This document shows positions 1-6,064 of a stretch of 34,214 nt of DNA, piece by piece (position 1 is the first letter of the stretch; each line of letters begins with the position of its first letter). The DNA is taken from the IMG/VR virus record IMGVR_UViG_3300028045_000047, positions 1 through 34,214 of that record; one strand, given 5' to 3'. A model generated the notes under the pieces. It was given only the letters and a program-made list of their open reading frames with translations, made no database searches and was not told the origin of the DNA. A program made the translations under genes and the position numbers. This DNA is from a virus.

Positions 1-135
1 ACCAGACAGGCATAAATCCTTTCAAGACTCCCCCAGATATTTTTTACTTAGCTTAAGCAAGCTATCCGCAATAAATGCCCTAAAATTTAACTAAGCTCTG
101 CATGATAACGTTTAGGCCGCGGATAAACAGAAGTC
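1..135. repeat. Contig-end overlap (same as 34080-34214)
   Basis: Positions 1-135 equal 34080-34214 except A127 against G34206. This shows a circular assembly. P22-like phages package by headful and have permuted, redundant ends, so the overlap is probably an assembly cut and not a fixed terminal repeat. The cut falls inside structured RNA copy 1. Confidence 0.9.
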
Positions 136-285
136 TATGCCATGGTTTTGTGGTTTGGCCGACCAACAGGGATGTGAAAAGGTATTCTGATATCGTTATG
201 TAGATAAAGCTTAAAGAACGTTTAGGAAGGGTAAAGCCCTATCCATGGTAAACGGTCTATATGACCACTATGTCTATAAATAATA
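1..285 (+). ncRNA. Large structured RNA, copy 1, 3' part
   Basis: Continuation across the circle of the RNA that starts near 33895; total about 470 nt. It aligns with the reverse strand of 22508-22946. Conserved blocks include the AGCTTAAGCAAGCTATCCGC stretch at 51-69 and GGATGTGAA near 170. Helices seen: 34022-34031 with 7-16 (10 bp); 63-69 with 119-125 (TATCCGC/GCGGATA); and a 3' hairpin with 219-224/249-254, 225-227/242-244 and 229-231/237-239. Copy 2 keeps the outer 3' stem with different bases (AGACCTTAA/TTAAGGTCT). Homology stops at a shared ACTATGTYTATAAA block near 285. No terminator follows, so it may be a leader of the small genes from 371. The family is not recognised; structure is inferred by eye from two sequences. 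Confidence 0.75.
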
Positions 286-305
286 TAACCCCATAATCCA
301 ACCCT

Positions 306-319
306 CTGGTTAGACCACT
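306..319. promoter_or_regulatory. TGGTTAGACCA operator, site 1
   Basis: CTGGTTAGACCACT, with an exact dyad TGGT-TAG-ACCA. It lies just after the 3' end of structured RNA copy 1 and about 50 bases before the first small gene. It is one of six intergenic copies; the proposed binder is the GntR-like protein at 26947-27180 (inference). Confidence 0.55.
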
Positions 320-370
320 AAGCCTAATAAACTAAGGTAAAGTAGCGTTAACTAATCAAGGGGAATTGTG

Positions 371-514
371 ATGAAGAATATTGATGCAGTTAGCAAGACA
401 AACTCAAATAAAGAGCCTATAGATATAAAAAGCAACGTGATAATTGTTATTGTTTTCGCTGTAGTGTGTGCGGGCGAGTCCATTACGGATGGGTTGATTT
501 CATGGATTTTATAG
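371..514 (+). CDS. Small single-pass membrane protein (47 aa)
   Basis: ATG follows AAGGGGAATTGTG, a good Shine-Dalgarno (SD) leader. The protein has a polar N-terminal half (about residues 1-20) and one hydrophobic segment at about 22-34 (NVIIVIVFAVVCAG), then a short tail. It overlaps the next gene by 13 bases, as expected for translational coupling, and is the first gene after structured RNA copy 1. No family is recognised. A small holin, antiholin or other membrane-acting peptide is possible but not shown. Confidence 0.6.
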   Translation: MKNIDAVSKTNSNKEPIDIKSNVIIVIVFAVVCAGESITDGLISWIL

Positions 515-744
515 TTTTAGGTATCGGTGTTATAATCCTGATGCTATCTATAACAATATCTTATTTATCAGGGGTTAGAGCAGGAAAGTTTGAAATTAGG
601 GAGGATTATAAAGACCATATATCATTAAAAGGTCTTTCTAAACCAGCGAGGGAAAAGCTATCTAGACATTATCAAACCACTTTGATATGGGATGAAGAAA
701 GAGGCCCAAACAGAAACCTATTTAAACCCGTTCACTTTGACTAA
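502..744 (+). CDS. Small membrane protein (80 aa)
   Basis: Start taken at ATG 502 (MDFIVLGIG); an upstream GTG in frame at 466 would lie deep in the preceding gene. The N-terminus is one transmembrane helix, about residues 2-23, followed by a charged cytoplasmic-type tail of about 55 residues ending FKPVHFD. It overlaps the 47-aa gene in another frame. Function is unknown; the shape (N-anchor plus soluble tail) is common among phage small membrane proteins. Confidence 0.6.
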   Translation: MDFIVLGIGVIILMLSITISYLSGVRAGKFEIREDYKDHISLKGLSKPAREKLSRHYQTTLIWDEERGPNRNLFKPVHFD

Positions 745-755
745 GAGAGTAAATT

Positions 756-836
756 ATGCCACGTGTACCAAAACCAAAACCAAAACCAAAAGCCAAGAAG
801 CCAACCAAAGGAAAGGTGAAAAAATCAGTTATTTAA
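756..836 (+). CDS. Lysine-proline tandem peptide (26 aa)
   Basis: ATG 756 follows TAAGAGAGTAAATT, giving an SD-like GAGAG. The peptide begins MPRV and then repeats PK five times, followed by KKPTKGKVKKSVI; about half its residues are lysine or arginine. The PK run is encoded by a CCAAAA microrepeat. Such a peptide could bind nucleic acid or membrane lipid, but no function can be assigned. It sits in the same small-gene cassette, between an 80-aa and a 173-aa membrane protein. Confidence 0.45.
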   Translation: MPRVPKPKPKPKAKKPTKGKVKKSVI

Positions 837-858
837 AAGCAAAAGAATCCTACGAATA

Positions 859-1380
859 GTGGATATTCTAAGTAGCATGCTTGCAAACCAAGTTGTGGCC
901 GCATTTAGTGCGGTCATGCTTGTTTTGTGCGCCTATCATAAGTACAAGTTTAATCGCTACAGCAATACATGCTTAGTCGTGGCCTTATGGCTAGCTCTTG
1001 AGGTGTTGTCGGATTACGTGGCAATATCTTTTAGTCAAACAGTTACCCCTATAGAGGCTGTCAGGTATTTTTTTATACTAGCGTCAGCCTCTCTCGTCAT
1101 GATGGCGACAACCCACCTTAACGGACTATACCCTAAAAGCATACGGATTATGTTTACCGCAATTACATTTTTATGTGTCTCAATGGCCTTCTGGCGTTGG
1201 GGTGTGCAAACTAGATGGGATAGTGGGGGCGCTGAGTTTTACGACTCTTACGGCGTCCTGATTGACTCATCGTTTTTTTGCTCAATTGTGGGGTTAGACA
1301 CCCTAATGATAATCTTAGGGGTTTATAGTGCGTTGGATATTAATTCTAATGCCGATGATGGCATGCGCGGCAGATGGTGA
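859..1380 (+). CDS. Polytopic membrane protein (173 aa), holin candidate
   Basis: The GTG at 859 opens the frame; ATG 877 is an alternative and neither has a strong SD. Hydrophobic segments are seen at about residues 8-25, 36-57, 66-84, 92-110 and 133-155, so four or five passes are likely. The linker WGVQTRWDSGGAEFYD is polar. It lies directly before a second holin-like gene and a terminator. No specific family is recognised. The dedicated endolysin and 3TM holin lie elsewhere (24962-25800, minus strand), so a lysis role here would be additional and is only inferred. Confidence 0.55.
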   Translation: MDILSSMLANQVVAAFSAVMLVLCAYHKYKFNRYSNTCLVVALWLALEVLSDYVAISFSQTVTPIEAVRYFFILASASLVMMATTHLNGLYPKSIRIMFTAITFLCVSMAFWRWGVQTRWDSGGAEFYDSYGVLIDSSFFCSIVGLDTLMIILGVYSALDINSNADDGMRGRW

Positions 1381-1465
1381 CGAAACGGTTTCAGGTGTAG
1401 GTTTCACTATACTTTCATTGGCTGCATTAATTTACAAATATAAGATATACGAGAGACGTAACAAT

Positions 1466-1798
1466 ATGAATGATAAAGTAGAGTCATTAATTAGCTTAAA
1501 GCAATCTATAGTTATGTTGTTTGCTGGCGGGGCGGCTAGCCTAACCGCCACTAACGTTATATCTTTATTTGGCATGGTGTTAACCGCTATGGGGCTTGTG
1601 TTTGTATTCCTTAATTGGACGGTGTCCAGGCGTAGTTTTATAGAGCGTAAACGCAGGAATGACTTGCTAGAAAAAGAACTGGATTGGAAGATAGGCGAAC
1701 AGGGCAAAGTTCAGGCTTCAGAGGCTAAAAGGGCTAGGATTAATAATATTAAGCGGGGGTCTTCTGGTGGCAGTATACCGCAAAGCAAAAGTAAATAG
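1466..1798 (+). CDS. Two-pass holin-like membrane protein (110 aa)
   Basis: Start chosen at ATG 1466 (MNDKVESL), preceded by GAGAG at a distance of 10. The frame is open upstream: GTG 1328 or ATG 1349 would add an N-terminus overlapping the preceding gene. Two transmembrane segments (about residues 10-27 and 31-49) are followed by a strongly basic tail (SRRSFIERKRRNDLLEKE and KRARINNIKRG). Short, two helices and a basic tail is the shape of HP1-type and other class II holins. The gene ends just before an intrinsic terminator. The holin role is inferred from shape. Confidence 0.6.
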   Translation: MNDKVESLISLKQSIVMLFAGGAASLTATNVISLFGMVLTAMGLVFVFLNWTVSRRSFIERKRRNDLLEKELDWKIGEQGKVQASEAKRARINNIKRGSSGGSIPQSKSK

Positions 1799-1814
1799 CC
1801 TAATCTCTCATTGT

Positions 1815-1833
1815 CCCCGAAAGGGGTTTTTTT
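1815..1833 (+). terminator. Intrinsic terminator
   Basis: CCCC-GAAA-GGGG hairpin with a GNRA loop, followed by seven T. It closes the small-gene cassette that follows structured RNA copy 1. Confidence 0.85.
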
Positions 1834-1850
1834 ATACCTAAGATAAATAA

Positions 1851-1892
1851 ATGCAAATAACGCTTGCATCATGCAAACAGCTCTGGCATTAT
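1851..1892 (+). promoter_or_regulatory. Promoter with ATGCAA/TTGCAT repeats
   Basis: ATGCAA at 1851, TTGCAT at 1864 and ATGCAA at 1871; the last two form a dyad with one base between. TTGCAT (1864-1869) and CATTAT (1887-1892) are 17 bases apart and could be a weak -35/-10, so the dyad would overlap the -35 as an operator. It would drive the 1924-3840 cassette. Confidence 0.4.
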
Positions 1893-1923
1893 AGCTCTAT
1901 CGAAACGAAACGGACAAAACACA

Positions 1924-2016
1924 ATGAACCTTACAGAACTTAACCTAGCTACCAAGTCAACAATCAATAGTGCTAGCCCTAGGTCGGAATGGTTATCAAA
2001 TAATCACAGAGGGTAA
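1924..2016 (+). CDS. Very short ORF or leader peptide (30 aa)
   Basis: ATG 1924 opens 30 codons ending four bases before the next start. SD is weak. The peptide is polar, with no motif. It would be the first reading frame after the proposed promoter and may act as a leader, its stop region containing the AGAGGG SD of the next gene. Existence as a protein is doubtful. Confidence 0.3.
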   Translation: MNLTELNLATKSTINSASPRSEWLSNNHRG

Positions 2017-2019
2017 ATA

Positions 2020-2340
2020 GTGAAATCAATCACAAATATTAAAGGCTTTGCTAGGTCTCAAGATGAGAGTAGGCAATCTATTCAGCACCGAATTAGGCAA
2101 GGTTGGAAATTCGGCATTCTGGATGGTGAGCTTACGATGTATAACCCTAGCTTAGTTAGAAAAGTAAAAACGGATTATGAGCCGTATGTATCTCTTGAGC
2201 AACCAGATATGCTCAAGCATGACAAAGAGGTCATAAATTCTTTTGCTAACGAGGTGTGCGGCGATTGTACAACGACATTTCAAAACACTCTCAGCTTTGA
2301 AGCTGCTAGTTATATAGAAAAAATGAGAATGAAAGGTTAA
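2020..2340 (+). CDS. Hypothetical protein, possible HTH (106 aa)
   Basis: GTG start eight bases after AGAGGG. Residues about 10-50 (SQDESRQSIQHRIRQGW, then LTMYNPSLVRKVK) look like a small helix-turn-helix with a recognition helix rich in Q, R and K, but no family is certain. The remainder is acidic and helical with two cysteines (CGDC). First substantial gene of a run of small, tightly packed genes before the terminase operon. Confidence 0.6.
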   Translation: MKSITNIKGFARSQDESRQSIQHRIRQGWKFGILDGELTMYNPSLVRKVKTDYEPYVSLEQPDMLKHDKEVINSFANEVCGDCTTTFQNTLSFEAASYIEKMRMKG

Positions 2341-2357
2341 CCAACAAGGGACAAGTG

Positions 2358-2603
2358 ATGACTCCATTACAGTTGAAAACAGTTGAGTTCGTAAAAGATT
2401 ATGGAAAGCCTATTTCAGCAAGAGTATTAGCTAAATTGACGGGTAGAAGTCACGCCCAAGTGTGCAATCTCCTTAAAGTGGGGTTTGATGAGAGGCTTTT
2501 AACTAGGGTTAGAAACACAGAGTACACAAATGGTTTGCAATGGGAATATAGCGTTCCTAAAGCGATTAGGGTGTTTGGCATGGATGTTAGGTTAAATAGA
2601 TAA
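2358..2603 (+). CDS. Winged-helix DNA-binding protein (81 aa)
   Basis: ATG 2358 is preceded by AAGGGACAAGTG; the same leader, AACAAGGGGCAAGTGATG, recurs before the next gene. Residues about 5-45 (LQLKTVEFVKDYG, then PISARVLAKLTGRSHAQVCNLLK) have the shape of a winged HTH: a first helix, then a turn, then a recognition helix, with a hairpin wing around ERLLTRVRN. Likely a small phage regulator. The target is unknown. Confidence 0.6.
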   Translation: MTPLQLKTVEFVKDYGKPISARVLAKLTGRSHAQVCNLLKVGFDERLLTRVRNTEYTNGLQWEYSVPKAIRVFGMDVRLNR

Positions 2604-2620
2604 TTAACAAGGGGCAAGTG

Positions 2621-2860
2621 ATGGCTGAAGTTAAAAATAAAATGAAAGTAATACTGCTTAATAATGGCGGGTATGAAGGGTTAAGCAAGGTAGAATTTCC
2701 TGTTGAAGTAGAAGCCTATAGAGATCCAAGTGGGTACTTGGCGGCTGCATCTAAAAGTGAGCTTGTCAGAGTAGGAGCTGAGGCAGATGATTTTGATAGT
2801 AGATATGTCTACATGTTTATCTTAGGTGTCGGTTGCAGATTGGTAGAGGAAGAATTATGA
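2621..2860 (+). CDS. Hypothetical protein (79 aa)
   Basis: ATG 2621 follows AAGGGGCAAGTG. Acidic alpha-beta protein with the early strand MKVILLNNGGYEGL and many E and D; no motif recognised. Its TGA overlaps the next ATG (ATGA), so the two are translationally coupled. Confidence 0.6.
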   Translation: MAEVKNKMKVILLNNGGYEGLSKVEFPVEVEAYRDPSGYLAAASKSELVRVGAEADDFDSRYVYMFILGVGCRLVEEEL

Positions 2861-3036
2861 AAAATCTAACATGCAGCCATTGCGGATATAAGTTTACTGA
2901 TGAAGAGGCTTTTTGTGATGACGGCCGTGTAAGCAAGATTGAATGCCCTAAGTCGACTTGTGGAAAGACATTTTATGTCACGTGTGTTCATTTAATTACT
3001 TGGGAGCTGTGCGGCGAAGGTGGAGAAGAATTATGA
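2857..3036 (+). CDS. Zinc-ribbon-like protein (59 aa)
   Basis: ATG 2857 (ATGA overlap) is preceded by GAGGAAGAATT. The N-terminus carries CSHCGYKF and a second knuckle ECPKSTCGKTF, a C-x2-C and C-x4-C pair with the look of a small zinc ribbon; more cysteines lie towards the end. The junction GGAAGAATTATGAA recurs almost exactly before the next gene, so these two leaders may share origin. Function unknown. Confidence 0.6.
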   Translation: MKNLTCSHCGYKFTDEEAFCDDGRVSKIECPKSTCGKTFYVTCVHLITWELCGEGGEEL

Positions 3037-3320
3037 ATAACAAGTGCAAATGCTTTGACGAGACATTAGTTCGAGTAACAAATCATGTGGAAAAGACGTT
3101 GCCAGAGGGTTCTTGTGATTTCGAGATAGAGTTCGAGGGGCGCTCATTCTTTATGTGCGGGGGTGATTATTCCCCTGTTAATCCAAAAATTAAATATGAA
3201 TATCGAGCACCTAAAAAAGGGGGTGGCCACAAGGTAAACATGACTAAGCGTGAAACTATTGTAATGGCTAGTTTTTGTTGCTTCTGTGGTCGCAAATTGG
3301 AAGGTAAAAGCAATGACTAA
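3033..3320 (+). CDS. Cysteine-rich hypothetical protein (95 aa)
   Basis: Starts at ATG 3033 in an ATGA overlap with SD GGAGAAGAATT. An N-terminal CKC and a C-terminal CCFCGRKL knuckle suggest metal binding. The middle is a beta-rich stretch (DFEIEFEGRSFFMCGG). Small proteins ending in CxFCG-K-L are frequent in proteobacterial phages; their role is not known to me. Confidence 0.6.
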   Translation: MNNKCKCFDETLVRVTNHVEKTLPEGSCDFEIEFEGRSFFMCGGDYSPVNPKIKYEYRAPKKGGGHKVNMTKRETIVMASFCCFCGRKLEGKSND

Positions 3321-3507
3321 GAAATCTGAAAGAATCAAATTCATTGTAGGTTGTAGGGACGCACTTAATCACAACGCTACAAAAGGGCAGGACGGTAAGC
3401 TTTGTTACAACACCGATACTATTAAATCGGTATTGGCCACTCTTGATGCGGTACTTAAGATTGATGGGATATCTTCAATTCCAGCGAATAGCAAGGTGGG
3501 GCCATGA
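3313..3507 (+). CDS. Hypothetical protein (64 aa)
   Basis: ATG 3313 with AAGG SD, overlapping the preceding gene by eight bases. A mostly helical, soluble 64-residue protein (MTKKSERIKFIVGCRDAL, then a helix TIKSVLATLDAVLKIDG). No family recognised. Its TGA overlaps the ATG of the broken gene that follows. Confidence 0.55.
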   Translation: MTKKSERIKFIVGCRDALNHNATKGQDGKLCYNTDTIKSVLATLDAVLKIDGISSIPANSKVGP

Positions 3508-3840
3508 CATATTGCAACGTTGGGTAATCATGGTGGGACGGAAGAATTAGAACTTGTGGTAAAGAGTTCGACTATCTTGATAGAAAGCCGTCCGAGATGT
3601 ACCAGTGTGAAACGTGCCAGATTAAGACGCTTAAGGCTCAGGTCGATAGGCTAGAGACCCTTGCTGGCTGAAAACGATAAGAATTTAGATAGGATTGAAA
3701 AGCTGGAGTCTGACAAGTGGTTACTTATTGAAGCGGGTAAAGTGATGAGAAAGAACTTATCAAAACCTGATGATGTATTTGATGGTCTTCGCTCGACGGA
3801 TATATGGGGAAGAGTGCTAGTCACTGTTGGAGGGAATTAG
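3504..3840 (+). pseudogene. Broken small gene (stop plus frameshift)
   Basis: ATG 3504 (ATGA-coupled) is followed after seven codons by TAA 3525-3527, then the same frame stays open to TGA 3669-3671 with a zinc-knuckle CETC and a coiled coil (IKTLKAQVDRLETL). The coiled coil continues in the +1 frame (LAENDKNLDRIEKLESDKW) to TAG 3838-3840. One stop and one frameshift in a continuous-looking protein suggest decay or sequence errors. Alternatively, a TTG at 3661 could start a separate 59-aa overlapping gene. Confidence 0.5.
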
Positions 3841-3856
3841 CAAAATATAATGTGAT

Positions 3857-3882
3857 AAAAGCCTGCTTATGTGGGCTTTTTT
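3857..3882 (+). terminator. Intrinsic terminator before the virion operon
   Basis: Stem GCCTGC/GTGGGC with loop TTAT (two G-T pairs), flanked by A and T runs, ends the small-gene cassette. Its T tract overlaps the -35 of the next promoter. Confidence 0.75.
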
Positions 3883-3907
3883 ACGTCTGAAATCTTTATG
3901 TTATAAT
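3880..3907 (+). promoter_or_regulatory. Likely promoter of the terminase/virion operon
   Basis: TTTACG (3880-3885), 16-base spacer, consensus TATAAT (3902-3907). The first gene starts 38 bases downstream with GGAAG as SD. Confidence 0.6.
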
Positions 3908-3944
3908 TGATTTACCAGTAATTAACAGAAGGAAGACTGATTTT

Positions 3945-4370
3945 ATGGCTAAGCATGAATTTAATAGCAATAACCAGCCAGTTAACAGAAAGGTTCGAGG
4001 AAAATCAGAGAGGTCTAAGATAATTGAGTCTATGAAAAGGCTTTCAAAGTCTGAGAATAGCTTCTATGACATGCTAGTTACAAGAGCTTACGACCCTAAC
4101 GATACATTTGGGGCTTCTGAGATACTAAAGCGAATATCTCCAATCAAACGGCAGACAATGCCAATGATAGAATTCGATTTCGATGATGAGGCGCACGCAC
4201 ATGTTCAGGCAGCTCAAGTTATGAAGGCGACCTCTCAGGGATTGATAGCGCCAGACGTAGCCAATATGTTCATTAGCTCCATATCCTCAATGATGAAGAT
4301 CCAAGAGGCTACAGACATGAATAGACGTATTGAAGAGATAGAGCTATCTCTAGGCGTTGGTAATGGCTAG
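3945..4370 (+). CDS. Small terminase subunit candidate (141 aa)
   Basis: ATG 3945, SD GGAAG at spacing 9. A basic N-terminus (NRKVRGKSERSKIIESMKRL) is followed by helices and a C-terminal helical segment (IQEATDMNRRIEEIELSLG). It sits directly before the large terminase, overlapping it by eight bases. Position and the basic-then-helical layout fit a DNA-recognising small terminase (P22 gp3 position), but sequence similarity to a named family is not clear to me. A DUF-type terminase accessory protein is the alternative. Confidence 0.55.
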   Translation: MAKHEFNSNNQPVNRKVRGKSERSKIIESMKRLSKSENSFYDMLVTRAYDPNDTFGASEILKRISPIKRQTMPMIEFDFDDEAHAHVQAAQVMKATSQGLIAPDVANMFISSISSMMKIQEATDMNRRIEEIELSLGVGNG

Positions 4371-6063
4371 TCTTGCTCACAGACTAAAGAGAGTTGAACC
4401 CCTTGCTAAGGCTGTAAGTGGAACCCTTGAACCCACTGTTTATGGAATTATTGACAGAGTTGATAAGGTAGATGGTAAATTGGTTCCTCACATCATCAGG
4501 CGGTGGGAGGGTGTTATTGGTAACATGGCAATGACAGGTAAGGAGCCAACTGTTTTACTAGTTGAAAAGCTAGAGCCGCTAATACTGACACACAAGAAAT
4601 ACAAGGCACTGTTTGGCGGTCGAGGTGGAATGAAAACTAGATTTGCTCAGAACGTTCTATCAGCTCAAGTACACTCTTCAGCCTGTAGGATTTACGCCTT
4701 GCGAGAAAGAATGACAGCCTTGAAGGAATCAATATACGCTGGCATTGAAACAACAATCAAAAGGTCTGGGCTAGGAGGGTTTATATCTGTGCCGTCTAAG
4801 TGGGAAATAAGAAATGCTAACGGGGGTAAGTTTGCTTTCGGGGGCATGCAAAACATTATCGATATGAAGGGCGCGGCAGACTACAAATATTTTCTTATGG
4901 AAGAATCGGAGAAGACCAAACAAGCAACCATTGACACGCTTGGGCCAACTCTTCGAGACACTAAAGGAGCAGAGCTTTGGTATTTGTGGAATACTGGTTC
5001 TAGTCAAGACCCTATGAGCAAGGAGTTCATCATTCCTTATCAGGCAGAGTTAGACAAGGGTGGTTATTACGAAGACGATTACCACATGATAGTCAGGCTT
5101 ACCTATGAGGATAACCCATGGTTTAAGTGGGACGAGTCTTTGCAGCAAGAGCTAGACAAGGATAGGCAGAAAGTTAAGCGGGGTATTATGTCTCAATCAA
5201 GATTTGATGGTATATGGCACGGTAAGTTTAACGATGACGTTACCAACTCAGTTATAAGAGAAGACCACTTTAAAGCGTGTATCGATGCGCATAAGAAGTT
5301 AGGCATTGATAGGTGTGGTGCAATAACAGCAGCTTGTGACCCTTCAGATGTTGGCGGTGACCCGTGTGGGTACACCGCTAGGCAAGGTATTACGTTCTTT
5401 AACGTAACCGAGATAGAAGCGGAAAACGGTAACCGTAAAATGGATGAAGCTTGCAAGATGGCCATTATAGACGGTGCCGATTCATTCGGTTACGATGCTG
5501 ACGGACTGGGCGCAACACTGCGAGACAATGTTGATAAAGGTCTCAGTGGTAAAGATATAAATGTCTATGCTTACAAGGGTTCAAGCGCCATACACCACCC
5601 GCTAGCAGAGTTTAAGAGCGAGACGGCTGGACTAACCAATCGTAATGGCATACTGCTAAATAAAGATGTCCTACACAATAAGAAATCACAGAATATTATA
5701 TCGTTTGCTGAAAGAGTCTTTAGAACTTGGGAGGCTGTCGTTGAGGGTAGATACCACGACCCAGACACCTTAGTTAGCTTTCAGTCATACGACGAAGAAA
5801 CAGGCGAGGGGATTAAGCCCGACATGATGGAGAAGCTTAAGGCCGAATCATGTAAGGTGCCTATCAAGGCAGGCGATACTGTTAAGTTTTACACTAAGGA
5901 TGAGATGAGGAAAGGAATAACATTGCCAGATGGCAGCAGGCTAAAGATACCATCGCCAAACCTATTTGACGCCGCGGTGTTGTCGTTTGATAATGCTGGT
6001 ACAATAGTAACAAAGGTCAATAAGACGCGCAGACCGCAACCTAGAAAAGTAATGGGGCGATAG
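4363..6063 (+). CDS. Large terminase subunit (566 aa)
   Basis: ATPase-nuclease motor that packages DNA into the procapsid through the portal. Start at ATG 4363, coupled to the preceding gene. Walker A GGRGGMKT at residues 85-92; Walker B FLMEE at 177-181 with the catalytic glutamates; coupling-type motif LWNTG at 208-212. The nuclease domain begins with ACDPSD, whose D326 is the first metal-binding acid of the RNase H-like fold. Length and order fit P22 gp2-like headful enzymes. The portal follows after one base. Confidence 0.93.
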   Translation: MASLAHRLKRVEPLAKAVSGTLEPTVYGIIDRVDKVDGKLVPHIIRRWEGVIGNMAMTGKEPTVLLVEKLEPLILTHKKYKALFGGRGGMKTRFAQNVLSAQVHSSACRIYALRERMTALKESIYAGIETTIKRSGLGGFISVPSKWEIRNANGGKFAFGGMQNIIDMKGAADYKYFLMEESEKTKQATIDTLGPTLRDTKGAELWYLWNTGSSQDPMSKEFIIPYQAELDKGGYYEDDYHMIVRLTYEDNPWFKWDESLQQELDKDRQKVKRGIMSQSRFDGIWHGKFNDDVTNSVIREDHFKACIDAHKKLGIDRCGAITAACDPSDVGGDPCGYTARQGITFFNVTEIEAENGNRKMDEACKMAIIDGADSFGYDADGLGATLRDNVDKGLSGKDINVYAYKGSSAIHHPLAEFKSETAGLTNRNGILLNKDVLHNKKSQNIISFAERVFRTWEAVVEGRYHDPDTLVSFQSYDEETGEGIKPDMMEKLKAESCKVPIKAGDTVKFYTKDEMRKGITLPDGSRLKIPSPNLFDAAVLSFDNAGTIVTKVNKTRRPQPRKVMGR

Positions 6064-6064
6064 A

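Noticed and set aside
1-135. Fixed direct terminal repeats as in T7-like phages
   Set aside because: P22-type terminase and portal point to headful packaging with permuted ends. The overlap cuts through a functional RNA and fits an assembly cut point better.
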